The notes under the pieces were generated by a model that made no database searches, had not been told where the DNA came from, and saw only the letters and a program-made list of their open reading frames with translations. Positions 1 to 7,897 of a stretch of DNA of 64,000 bases are shown here, piece by piece (position 1 is the first letter of the stretch; each line of letters starts with the position of its first letter). This stretch comes from an uncultured Acidimicrobiales bacterium (GTDB taxonomy: Bacteria > Actinomycetota > Acidimicrobiia > Acidimicrobiales > SZUA-35). The stretch is taken from positions 198,958 through 262,957 of the forward strand of contig CALAJQ010000009.1 of assembly GCA_937922785.1 (NCBI GenBank), in the 5' to 3' direction. The position numbers and the translations under genes are program-made.

Positions 1-154
1 AACGCTCCTGCCAAATCCAGTTCGGCCGACCGATCGACCTATGGTCTAGGCGGGCGCAAACCCAGTTCATAAGCGGGTCTTCGATCCGTTCGGTCTATTT
101 GGATAGGCCGAATGGCCCTAAGGGCTAACGTCATGAGCTCTTCTGAGTCGATGG

Positions 155-721
155 ATGTCCATGACCGATCAGAAGAAGAATGCGCCCACTCCTGTTGGGG
201 TGGCCCTAGAGAAGGCCCGCCATCGCGTCGGGTTTTCTTCAGAAGCAGCCGCAATGGCAGCGGGTATCTCAGCACGAGAATTGGCGCAGATCGAATCTGG
301 GCTACGGCTTCCAAAACCTGAGATTCTGAAGGACCTTTCTCGGGCTTATGGCGTTGATCCGATGCGATTCGGTACCGGTCGCTGGGTCCCACGTGTGCCA
401 CCTCGTTATGACGCTGAAGCTGGCGTTATATGGCTTGGCTATATCTCGATCGCTTACTCACACACCGTTCACGACAACGACTACCTATTGCGTTCAATCG
501 GCGGGGCCATCCGGACAATGCGGTCACTTGATAGCCAGAAACCAATATTCCTGCGTAGCAACGACTACGAAGTTCTGGCCGAATTGATTGACCTCGACCA
601 TCCAGAGCTTGTCGAAGACATGATGCGCAACCTGAATCAGGACAAAGAGCATGTGGAGTGGCTAATAGGCGCTCTCAAAGAAGTAGTTGACAAGCCTGCA
701 GTTCTGCAAGCGCCCTTCTAA
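155..721 (+). CDS. XRE-family helix-turn-helix regulator
   Basis: This 188-residue protein has an N-terminal HTH_XRE-like domain at about residues 15-70. It reads as an EKAR(H)R helix, a GISARELAQIE recognition turn, and then helices ending with 'LSRAYGVDPMRF', the usual XRE layout. The rest (about 75-188) is helical with no domain I recognise and could be a dimerisation or ligand-sensing part. The start is the ATG at 155; a nested ATG at 161 is also possible. The gene converges on the DUF4388 gene, with stops 17 bp apart. A DNA-binding role is inferred from the fold alone, and its targets are unknown. Confidence 0.75.
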   Translation: MSMTDQKKNAPTPVGVALEKARHRVGFSSEAAAMAAGISARELAQIESGLRLPKPEILKDLSRAYGVDPMRFGTGRWVPRVPPRYDAEAGVIWLGYISIAYSHTVHDNDYLLRSIGGAIRTMRSLDSQKPIFLRSNDYEVLAELIDLDHPELVEDMMRNLNQDKEHVEWLIGALKEVVDKPAVLQAPF

Positions 722-738
722 AGATCGAGAGAGCTGGT

Positions 739-1434
739 CTACTTCTCGGTAATTAGATCTTCCAACGCCAGTCGGTATAGCGCTGAGCAGACTCTGAAGG
801 CGCTGCTTCCGGTTCTTGTGATTACTTCTGCTACTGAGGTTTTGCCGTCTAGTAGTGACAAATAACGCCACTCGTCTGCGGTGATTACCTTCTCTTGAGT
901 TTTGTTTGGAAGCTCTGGACTTAGCTTGAAAGCTACGTCGGTGTTGGGAATCCGCACGGCAATTTCTCGCCAAATGTCCAATCGCTGACGCGCTTGGTTG
1001 ATCAAATCTTCGGCCAGCTCTGAAAAGCGGGAACCCAAGGGATGGGTCGCTCCCGGGGTGAAGGAATAGTCCTCAGTGCTTGGAACTAGTAGTTCGAACA
1101 GGCCATTTAAGTTGTGTTCATGCAGCAATCGACCCAGGACCGGCGTTGCTTCTGGTGACATCTGAGCCAGTGCCTGAGCTGCTGGTGTGGTGCTGTCGGC
1201 TGAAAGTAGCTCGGCGATTCGTCCCACTGAAGCCACGTTTGCGCCAAAAAGTACGTCAGCCACTCTTGGGCTTGACGGTGTCATCACCAAATAGATACGT
1301 CCGGCGTCGGTCCAGATTTCACTTTGAGCGCCAACGTTCAGCTTTCCACTGGCCGATGATCCGGCCAGCGACATCAGCACAGTGTCCAGCGGTTGCGACG
1401 CGAGATTGCCTTGAAAATCGGATTGAGGATCCAC
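739..1434 (-). CDS. DUF4388-like protein, partner of the Cvn operon
   Basis: The product has 231 residues. The N-terminus (about 5-110) resembles DUF4388 (PATAN-like): it opens 'DFQGNLASQPLDTVLMSLAG' and continues through SGKLNVG and a strand-rich section ending at 'LFGANVASVGRIAELL'. The C-terminal third (about 160-231) looks like a small winged-helix module of the kind in which DUF4388 proteins read out a domain state ('YLSLLDGKTSVAEVI...VCSALYRLALEDLI'). The only start in frame after the upstream stop is GTG at 1434. The gene is divergent from the Cvn kinase operon with a 114-bp gap. DUF4388 proteins often occur beside roadblock/GTPase systems, so a role in the same signalling pathway is plausible but inferred. 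Confidence 0.7.
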   Translation of the reverse strand: MDPQSDFQGNLASQPLDTVLMSLAGSSASGKLNVGAQSEIWTDAGRIYLVMTPSSPRVADVLFGANVASVGRIAELLSADSTTPAAQALAQMSPEATPVLGRLLHEHNLNGLFELLVPSTEDYSFTPGATHPLGSRFSELAEDLINQARQRLDIWREIAVRIPNTDVAFKLSPELPNKTQEKVITADEWRYLSLLDGKTSVAEVITRTGSSAFRVCSALYRLALEDLITEK

Positions 1435-1548
1435 AACATCAAAAGCTACTGCCTTCTTGGCCTTGACAGGTTGATTGTTTGCCTCAAGGTCAGCTCAGAA
1501 CGGCCGAAAGTAAGAGAACGAAGGCAAATCTAAACCTGTGAGAGGGCT

Positions 1549-3891
1549 ATGTTAGCTAACACAAAACTACGGACGAAACTCGTTGCAATCGCAGTTCCGC
1601 CCATGCTCGTTCTCGCAATTGTGGCGATTTATGGCGGATTCGTTACTTTCTTCAGAGACTCAATGTCAGCTGATGAGCTGCAGAGTGATCTCCGCATCAT
1701 CTCCATCCTTGCGCTTGTTGGAATTATCTCCAGCATCTTGGCTGTGTTCGCCATGCGCGACCGCATCATGGCGCCAATCATTGAAGTTACCGAAGGCGCT
1801 GTTGAGCTGGCGGAGAACCGCCTACCAGTTCTCATCGAAGGCCTTCGTAACCCCAACGCCGAGATACCAGAGTTCGACCCGATTGACTTCAACCAGACCG
1901 ATGAGCTTGGCGACCTTGCCGCTGCGCTCAACAAGGTTCAGATCACAGCCAGCGACATTTCGGCTGAGCAGAAGAACATATTCAAGCGAGGCATCAGTGA
2001 CCTCGTGGTCAACCTGGCTCGACGCAATCAAAGCCTTCTTGATCGTCAGATCGAAAGCATCGACCGTCTCGAATCAGACGAAGAAGATCCAGACCGTCTT
2101 GAGCAACTATTCAGCCTTGATCACCTAGCAACCCGAATGCGTCGAAACGCAGAGAGCCTCTTGGTTCTTGCCGGTTCAGAGCCTGCTCGCCGTCGCGGTG
2201 GGCCAGTTGCCTTGGCCGACGTGATGCGCGTCGCAATGAGTGAGATTGAGGACTACCGCAAGGTCCAGCTATCCAACATGGAACACGCGGAGATTGGCGC
2301 TCAGAGCGCTGTCGACCTTGCGCACCTCATGTCGGAGCTGATCGAGAACGCAACCCAGTTCTCTCCACCTGACGCCCCTGTTGAAGTTAAGGGTGGCGTT
2401 GGCGAAGGCGGAAGCTATGTGATCGGCATCATCGATCACGGCATCGGCATGAACGACGAGCAGCTTCTGGCCGCAAACGACCTCCTGAGCAACCCTCCAG
2501 ATCTCGGTATCACTTTGACCCGCTCACTTGGCTTCCTCGTGGTGGGCCAGCTTTGCAAGCGTCTCGGTGTTGCTGTTGAACTAGTGAAGACCCCTGGCGC
2601 AGGCACTACCGCAATCGTGGTGGTTCCCTCATCAATGTTGGCTGGTGCAGTTCGTCAGTCGGTTCAGGGCCCAGAGCACGGTTTGCCCGCAGCTCTTGCC
2701 ACTCCACCGGCCAGCTACGTGCCGGCCGCCGCCCCGGTTTCTGAACCAGTGGCTGCGCCTGCTCCTGATGCGGCTGCTGCCCCAGACACTGGGGGAGTAA
2801 TTGAAGCGCCCGAGGGTTGGGCTCAGCCTGCTCCTTCGCTGCAAGACTCTCCAGTTCTGGATGCTCCACCGCAGTGGGATCAGGCAATTGAGACTTCAGC
2901 TAACTTCGATACCCCTTCGGTTATCGCTCCTTCGTCTGATATCGAAGATTCATGGCAGCCTCCAGCGGTTCCAGAACGTCAGACCCCTGTAGCCGAAGCG
3001 CCGACGTATGAAGCTCCGGCGTATGAAGCTCCGGTTTATGAGGCTCCTGCCCCCGATCCAGCTCCAGCGTTTGAGACGCCTGTTGCGTTTGAGCCGGCCC
3101 CTGCTGAACAGCCAGCCCCGGCCTTTGACGAAGCTCCTGCCTTCGATTCTGCTCCGGCGTTTGATTCTGCTCCGGCGTTTGAGGCGCCTGCTGCGTTTGA
3201 GCCGGCCCCTGCTGAACAGCTAGCCCCAGCATTTGACGAAGCTCCTGCGTTCGACACCCCTGCTCCGGCACCAATTGCTGGCTGGGATGATCCCGAACCT
3301 GACTTCGCGGCTCCTGCACACGCATTCGATCAAGCCCCGGCTGTCGAACCAGCATCAGCTGCAGAGGTACACCGGCCAATTCCTGGTTGGGACGACGTTG
3401 ATCCAGCCGCCGACGACCCGGCACCGCTAATCGATTGGGCGTCAGAGCCTGACCCCGCATCTGCCCCATCAGCTGGCTATATCCCCGGTTGGGACGATCC
3501 ACCCGAAGAGGCTGCCCAGCAAGAAGCCCGACAGCACGATGCTCCCCAGCAGGCAGCCCCAGAGCCAGCACCAGCCTCGGCTACGCACTCTGACCCGTTT
3601 GCGGCAGCGTTCCAGACCCCAGTTCCGGGCCAGATGCCTCCAGTCGCAAGACTCGATCAGGCCATCCCGTCCGGCGATGATTTTGATGCCGGTGTCCAGG
3701 AACTTCTGGAGCCAGCCCCTAAGCGAACAACAGCGGGACTCACACGTCGAGACCGCGATACAAGTCAGGCCCCAGTTTCGGAGAGCCGCCCGGTTGCAGC
3801 CAGTGTTCGCAGCCCGGATGAAGTTCGAAACATGCTCGCGCGATATCGCAGCGGACTTAAGGGCAACCCTGGAAACGGAGACCAATCATGA
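1549..3891 (+). CDS. cvnA: CvnA-like membrane histidine kinase/ATPase
   Basis: This 780-residue protein heads a conservon. There are two membrane segments at about residues 10-33 and 47-68, with only about 13 residues outside the membrane between them, so the large nitrate-sensing domain common in the family is missing. A HAMP-like stretch follows (70-125). The dimerisation helix carries a possible phospho-acceptor His192 ('SLDHLATRM'), and the ATPase domain shows an N-box ('ELIENATQFSPP', about 262-273), G1 ('IIDHGIGMND') and G2 ('GAGTTAIVV'). Residues about 390-720 are a Pro/Ala/Glu-rich tail with 'PAFD/EAPA' repeats and at least three 'GWDD' motifs. The gene overlaps the next by 4 bp (ATGA). 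Whether it autophosphorylates is unknown. Confidence 0.85.
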   Translation: MLANTKLRTKLVAIAVPPMLVLAIVAIYGGFVTFFRDSMSADELQSDLRIISILALVGIISSILAVFAMRDRIMAPIIEVTEGAVELAENRLPVLIEGLRNPNAEIPEFDPIDFNQTDELGDLAAALNKVQITASDISAEQKNIFKRGISDLVVNLARRNQSLLDRQIESIDRLESDEEDPDRLEQLFSLDHLATRMRRNAESLLVLAGSEPARRRGGPVALADVMRVAMSEIEDYRKVQLSNMEHAEIGAQSAVDLAHLMSELIENATQFSPPDAPVEVKGGVGEGGSYVIGIIDHGIGMNDEQLLAANDLLSNPPDLGITLTRSLGFLVVGQLCKRLGVAVELVKTPGAGTTAIVVVPSSMLAGAVRQSVQGPEHGLPAALATPPASYVPAAAPVSEPVAAPAPDAAAAPDTGGVIEAPEGWAQPAPSLQDSPVLDAPPQWDQAIETSANFDTPSVIAPSSDIEDSWQPPAVPERQTPVAEAPTYEAPAYEAPVYEAPAPDPAPAFETPVAFEPAPAEQPAPAFDEAPAFDSAPAFDSAPAFEAPAAFEPAPAEQLAPAFDEAPAFDTPAPAPIAGWDDPEPDFAAPAHAFDQAPAVEPASAAEVHRPIPGWDDVDPAADDPAPLIDWASEPDPASAPSAGYIPGWDDPPEEAAQQEARQHDAPQQAAPEPAPASATHSDPFAAAFQTPVPGQMPPVARLDQAIPSGDDFDAGVQELLEPAPKRTTAGLTRRDRDTSQAPVSESRPVAASVRSPDEVRNMLARYRSGLKGNPGNGDQS

Positions 3892-4310
3892 CCGCAATGA
3901 GTACTCAGGCGAGCAACGTCAACTGGCTTGTCAACAACTTCGTTGGCCGAGTGCCAGGCGTGACCGAAGCGGTCGTTGTGTCTTCAGACGGACTGCCTAT
4001 CGCAGCTTCAGAAGGTATCGACCGTGACGGCGTGGATCGCTTTGCTGCAGTTTCCTCCGGACTGATCGGCCTCGCTTACGGCGCTGCCGGACGTTTCGGG
4101 GGCGGCGCAGTCACTGAAGTGATCGTCGAGATGGAGCACGCCTTCTTGTTCGTAACAGGTATCAGCGACGGTTCGCTGCTATCGGTCAAGGCAACATCAA
4201 ACGCCGATGTTGGCTTAGTGGCCTATGAGATGGCAGTCCTCGTTGAGAAGGCAGGCGCAGTGTTGTCACCTGAACTTCGAGCTGAACTACAGGCGGCCCT
4301 ACCACGATGA
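3888..4310 (+). CDS. cvnB: Roadblock/LC7 domain protein (CvnB)
   Basis: The protein is 140 residues long and consists of one roadblock/LC7 domain. Signature parts are 'WLVNNFVGRVPGVTEAVVVSSDGLPIAAS' near the start (given here in pieces: helix 'LVNNFVGRVPGV' and strand 'AVVVSSDGLPI'), then the 'FAAVSSGLIGLAYGAAGRF' helix and 'LFVTGISDGSLLSV'. In conservons this protein binds the small GTPase and acts as a regulatory partner or GAP-like subunit. It starts inside the kinase stop (ATGA) and its own stop overlaps the DUF742 start, so the genes are probably translationally coupled. Confidence 0.9.
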   Translation: MTAMSTQASNVNWLVNNFVGRVPGVTEAVVVSSDGLPIAASEGIDRDGVDRFAAVSSGLIGLAYGAAGRFGGGAVTEVIVEMEHAFLFVTGISDGSLLSVKATSNADVGLVAYEMAVLVEKAGAVLSPELRAELQAALPR

Positions 4311-4675
4311 GCGACGACGCCCTAAACGCGGGAGCAGCGTTTCGGGTGAGGCCTTACCTTTTGACAGGGGGCCGAACACGAAGCGTTGTTGACCTCCCAA
4401 TTGAAGCCTTGGTGCGATCGACCCCAATGGGTCACCGTGCCCTGGAGAACCTCTCCCATGAGCGGCGAGACATCGTCTCGCTTTGTGCAGAACCCCAATC
4501 AGTTGCCGAGATTTCGGCACGACTAAATATCCACCTGCAAGTAGCCCGTGTACTGGTCGGCGATCTCGTCCAGGCTGAACAAGTAGCAATTCACACGGCT
4601 TCCACCGATACGACCACACGTCGACCCGATCTCCAGTTACTGGAGAAGGTGCTAGACGGACTCCAGGCACTGTGA
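4307..4675 (+). CDS. cvnC: DUF742 protein (CvnC)
   Basis: This 122-residue protein has the DUF742 pattern: an N-terminal 'VRPYLLTGGRT' block, then a winged-helix-like body ('HRALENLSHERRDIVSLC', 'SVAEISARLNIHLQVARVLVGDLVQ'). The helix-turn-helix part suggests a nucleic-acid-binding or protein-interaction winged helix. In known conservons it is the third gene, and here it overlaps cvnB by 4 bp and precedes the GTPase by 7 bp. The molecular role of DUF742 is not established. Confidence 0.88.
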   Translation: MSDDALNAGAAFRVRPYLLTGGRTRSVVDLPIEALVRSTPMGHRALENLSHERRDIVSLCAEPQSVAEISARLNIHLQVARVLVGDLVQAEQVAIHTASTDTTTRRPDLQLLEKVLDGLQAL

Positions 4676-4682
4676 GGCGATC

Positions 4683-5240
4683 ATGAGTAACCCCATTCCA
4701 GTAAAGATCGTTGTCGCAGGCGGATTCGCCGTCGGTAAGACAACCTTCGTAACTTCAATCTCTGACATCGACCCGCTCACCACCGAGGCAGCAATGACCA
4801 AGGTGTCTGAGGGTGTAGACAACCTCGGTGATGCCCTTGGCAAGAAGTCAACCACTGTGGCCATGGACTTTGGTCGAGTTGCCCTTAGTGAAGAGTTGAT
4901 CCTCTACCTATTCGGTACTCCGGGCCAGGATCGTTTCCACTTCATGTGGGACGAACTTGTTCGCGGCGCTATCGGTGCCTGTGTTGTTGTAGATACCAGC
5001 CGCGTCGAAGACTGCTTCGCAGCGGTTGACTACATGGAACGCTCGGGCGTGCCTTTCATAGTTGCGATTAACGCATTCGATGGCATGCTGCGACACCACC
5101 CCGAGGACGTTCGAGAAGCCCTCGACATCCCGGCCCATGTGCCGGTAGTGGTAACAGACTGTCGTCACCGAGCCGCAGTCCGCGACACCCTGGTAGCGCT
5201 AGTACGCCACGCAATGATGATGGCCCATCAACCGGCCTAA
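4683..5240 (+). CDS. cvnD: Small Ras-like GTPase (CvnD)
   Basis: The protein has 185 residues, the usual size for conservon GTPases of the MglA/Ras-like group. The P-loop is 'GGFAVGKTTF' (about residues 11-20), the switch/G3 region is 'YLFGTPGQDRF', and the base-recognition strand is 'PFIVAINAFDG' with NAFD in place of NKxD. The last point is a common change in this family. It closes the operon cvnABCD. It probably switches state at the membrane together with the roadblock protein and kinase; its downstream target is unknown. Confidence 0.92.
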   Translation: MSNPIPVKIVVAGGFAVGKTTFVTSISDIDPLTTEAAMTKVSEGVDNLGDALGKKSTTVAMDFGRVALSEELILYLFGTPGQDRFHFMWDELVRGAIGACVVVDTSRVEDCFAAVDYMERSGVPFIVAINAFDGMLRHHPEDVREALDIPAHVPVVVTDCRHRAAVRDTLVALVRHAMMMAHQPA

Positions 5241-5307
5241 AGTCGGGGGTCAAGTCTCGAAGTTGGCTAACTCCGATTTCTGTGGATAACTCCGTTCGCC
5301 AAGCAAC

Positions 5308-7056
5308 CTAGCTGATGACGGCTACTACGTCGCCGCCGCCAACTGAGTCTCCGGGGCTAACCCGGACCTCAGATACGGTGCCGGCCTTTTCGGCGGCCAC
5401 GTTGTTCTCCATCTTCATTGCTTCAAGCACGATGATGGTGTCTCCGACTTCGACCTCTTGGCCGACTTCGACCGTCACCTTTACAACAGTGCCCTGCATA
5501 GGAACCGTCACCTGACCCGAGCCCGAACCACCGGAACTGGCGGCCGCACTACGACGCTTCTTCGGCGCCGCCGCCACTGCGCCGCCGGCAATGGGCGGAA
5601 CCCACATCGACACGTCGAACATCTTGCCGTTGACCTCAACCTTGACGTCACGGCGAACCTTTGGCTCGTCGTCCTCTTCAGACGCGGGAGCCGCCGGGCC
5701 CGACTTCACGCCGGTCAGGTCGAGATCGTTCTCAACCCACCTCGTGTAGTGATTGACAGCGGCGAAGTCGGCGTGTTCAAGAATTGCGATGTCGGCGGGA
5801 ATGGTGGTGGCTACGCCTTCGATCTCGAACTCTTTTAGTGCCCTCAACGTCCGAGCGATAGCGGTGTCACGATCCTGACCCCAACAGATCAGCTTGCCAG
5901 CGAGGTTGTCGTAGTACTGGCTGATTTCATCGCCAGCTTCGTAGCCGCCATCCCAGCGGACGCCGTAACCAGAAGGCACCCGAAGCTTGGTGATCTTGCC
6001 CGGACTAGGTAGGAACTTGCCTTCGGCGGGATCTTCACAGTTGATACGAATCTCAATTGCGTGGCCCAGGACCTTGATGTCCTTTTGAGTGAAGCCAAGT
6101 TCGTGGCCCGCAGCCACTTTGATCTGAAGCTCTACAAGGTCGGTACCGGTAACCATCTCGGTGACGGGGTGCTCAACCTGGAGACGGGTGTTCATTTCGA
6201 GGTAGTAGTAGCTCTCTCCGTCCCACATGAACTCGACAGTGCCCGCTCCGATGTAGCCACACTTAAGGGCAACATTGACAGCAGCCTCGCCCATTTCCTT
6301 GCGGATCTTCTTAGGCAAGTTCGGAGCTGGTGCCTCTTCAACCAATTTCTGGTGGCGGCGCTGAGCGGAACAGTCACGCTCTGCCAAGTAAACACAGTTG
6401 CCGTGAGAATCGGCAAGGACCTGAATTTCGATGTGGCGGGGGCGCTCAAGGTAGCGCTCCAAGTAGCACTCATCGCGACCGAAATACGCCGTTGATTCAC
6501 GTTGGGCCGACTCAAGAGCGTCGGCGGCTTCTTCGGCAGCGTGAACGACTTTCATGCCTCGGCCGCCGCCGCCAAAAGCAGCTTTGATGGCGATCGGGTA
6601 ACCGAACTCTTCGCCGAATGCCAGGACGTCATCGACGCTGGTTAGGAATTCGCTGGTGCCGGGCACGCCGTGGACATCGGCAGCTTCGGCCGCTTTGCGG
6701 GCGGAGATCTTGTCACCCATAACCTCGATGGCGGCCGGGGGAGGCCCGATGAAAGTGACGCCGGCTTCGGTAATAGCCCGGGCGAAGTCGGCATTCTCAG
6801 AGAAGAAGCCATAACCAGGGTGGACGGCTTGAGCACCGGATCTGGCGATGACGTCCATGATGGCTTCGGTGTTCAGATAGCTCTCGGCAGCAGTCTGGCC
6901 TCCAAGTGAATATGCCTCGTCAGCGAGCCGGACGTGGAGTGCCTCCCGGTCCAGATCGGAGTAGACGGCGACCGTGGCAATGCCCATCTCTTGGCATGCT
7001 CGAATGACTCGTACCGCGATTTCGCCGCGGTTAGCGATAAGGACCTTGTCAAACAC
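5308..7056 (-). CDS. accA: Acyl-CoA carboxylase biotin carboxylase/biotin carrier subunit
   Basis: The protein is 582 residues and matches the AccA3-type fusion of biotin carboxylase with a biotin carrier domain. The N-terminus starts 'VFDKVLIANRGEIAVRVIRAC'-like; the ATP-grasp has 'AAFGGGGRGMKVV' and 'MNTRLQVEHPVTEMV'. The C-terminal BCCP domain has 'EAMKMEN' with Lys548 as the predicted biotin site, after a short Ala/Ser/Gly linker. It carboxylates biotin with bicarbonate and ATP for acetyl- or propionyl-CoA carboxylase in fatty-acid synthesis. I chose the GTG at 7056 because the longer reading frame would run into the biotin ligase gene. The start lies 17 bp from the divergent biotin ligase start. 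No carboxyltransferase subunit is in the window. Confidence 0.93.
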   Translation of the reverse strand: MFDKVLIANRGEIAVRVIRACQEMGIATVAVYSDLDREALHVRLADEAYSLGGQTAAESYLNTEAIMDVIARSGAQAVHPGYGFFSENADFARAITEAGVTFIGPPPAAIEVMGDKISARKAAEAADVHGVPGTSEFLTSVDDVLAFGEEFGYPIAIKAAFGGGGRGMKVVHAAEEAADALESAQRESTAYFGRDECYLERYLERPRHIEIQVLADSHGNCVYLAERDCSAQRRHQKLVEEAPAPNLPKKIRKEMGEAAVNVALKCGYIGAGTVEFMWDGESYYYLEMNTRLQVEHPVTEMVTGTDLVELQIKVAAGHELGFTQKDIKVLGHAIEIRINCEDPAEGKFLPSPGKITKLRVPSGYGVRWDGGYEAGDEISQYYDNLAGKLICWGQDRDTAIARTLRALKEFEIEGVATTIPADIAILEHADFAAVNHYTRWVENDLDLTGVKSGPAAPASEEDDEPKVRRDVKVEVNGKMFDVSMWVPPIAGGAVAAAPKKRRSAAASSGGSGSGQVTVPMQGTVVKVTVEVGQEVEVGDTIIVLEAMKMENNVAAEKAGTVSEVRVSPGDSVGGGDVVAVIS

Positions 7057-7073
7057 CTGTCTATGGTGCCCAC

Positions 7074-7865
7074 ATGGCGAGTAAAAGTGAAACTTCAGGC
7101 GCACCAAATTCGAGATTCGTCACTTTCGAGGTGGTTTCAGAGACAGGTTCCACCAACCAAGACCTCGCCGTTGCCGCGGCAAAAGGGGCTCCCGAGGGCT
7201 CTGTTCTTATTGCCCAACACCAAACTGCGGGCAAAGGGCGCCAGGGGAGGTCATGGCTGAATGCCGACGGCTCTTTGTTGGCGGCTAGTTGGTTGATGCG
7301 GCCCAAATCTGCTCCCAGCACATGGGGCCTGATTCCTCTCATCACTGGTCTGGCTGCAGTTACTGAGGCGCAAGCGCTTGGGGTTCCCGCAAAATTGAAA
7401 TGGCCAAACGACGTTTTGGTGGGCTCCAAGAAGCTGGCCGGAATCTTGTGCGAGTCATCGCTGGGCTCAAACCCGGCAGTGATTGTGGGCATGGGCATGA
7501 ACATTTCGTGGGGATCTGAATCTGCCCCTGAAGAAATCGCCGATGTTGCGGTGAGTCTGGCCGATTATTGCGACGAACCCCCGAGCCCGATCGAGCTAGC
7601 GAGGAACGTGCTATCCAGGTTCGAATTATTGTGGCAAAACTGGCACGGTGATAGCGGCATTTCGTTGGACACGCAGGGTTTGCTTGATGCCTACGCTCCT
7701 CATTGTGTGACTCTTGACCAGCCCGAGATTGCCTTCTCTTTGATTGATGGCACCAAAGTGGTTGGCCGACCCTTAAGGATCCACTTAGAAGGCGGTTTAG
7801 TGATGGAAACCGCCGACGGCATCCAAACCCTTACCGCCGGGGACGCACACCATATTCGTACTTAG
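7074..7865 (+). CDS. birA: Biotin--[acetyl-CoA carboxylase] ligase, class I
   Basis: The protein is 263 residues and has the catalytic and C-terminal domains of BirA without the N-terminal DNA-binding domain, so it should be an enzyme only. Motifs: 'SETGSTNQDL', the biotin/ATP loop 'GKGRQGRSW' (about 52-60), 'KWPNDVLV' (about 108-115) and 'KLAGIL'. The C-terminal SH3-like domain ends '...TLTAGDAHHIRT'. It would attach biotin to Lys548 of the divergently encoded biotin carboxylase; the juxtaposition of the two genes supports this pairing. Confidence 0.93.
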   Translation: MASKSETSGAPNSRFVTFEVVSETGSTNQDLAVAAAKGAPEGSVLIAQHQTAGKGRQGRSWLNADGSLLAASWLMRPKSAPSTWGLIPLITGLAAVTEAQALGVPAKLKWPNDVLVGSKKLAGILCESSLGSNPAVIVGMGMNISWGSESAPEEIADVAVSLADYCDEPPSPIELARNVLSRFELLWQNWHGDSGISLDTQGLLDAYAPHCVTLDQPEIAFSLIDGTKVVGRPLRIHLEGGLVMETADGIQTLTAGDAHHIRT

Positions 7866-7897
7866 ATTTGGTGCCCCCCTGCCGATAGGTCTTGTGT

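Noticed and set aside
2921-3571. Open frames antisense to the Cvn kinase tail
   Set aside because: They mirror the Pro/Ala/Glu-rich repeats and have no independent signal.
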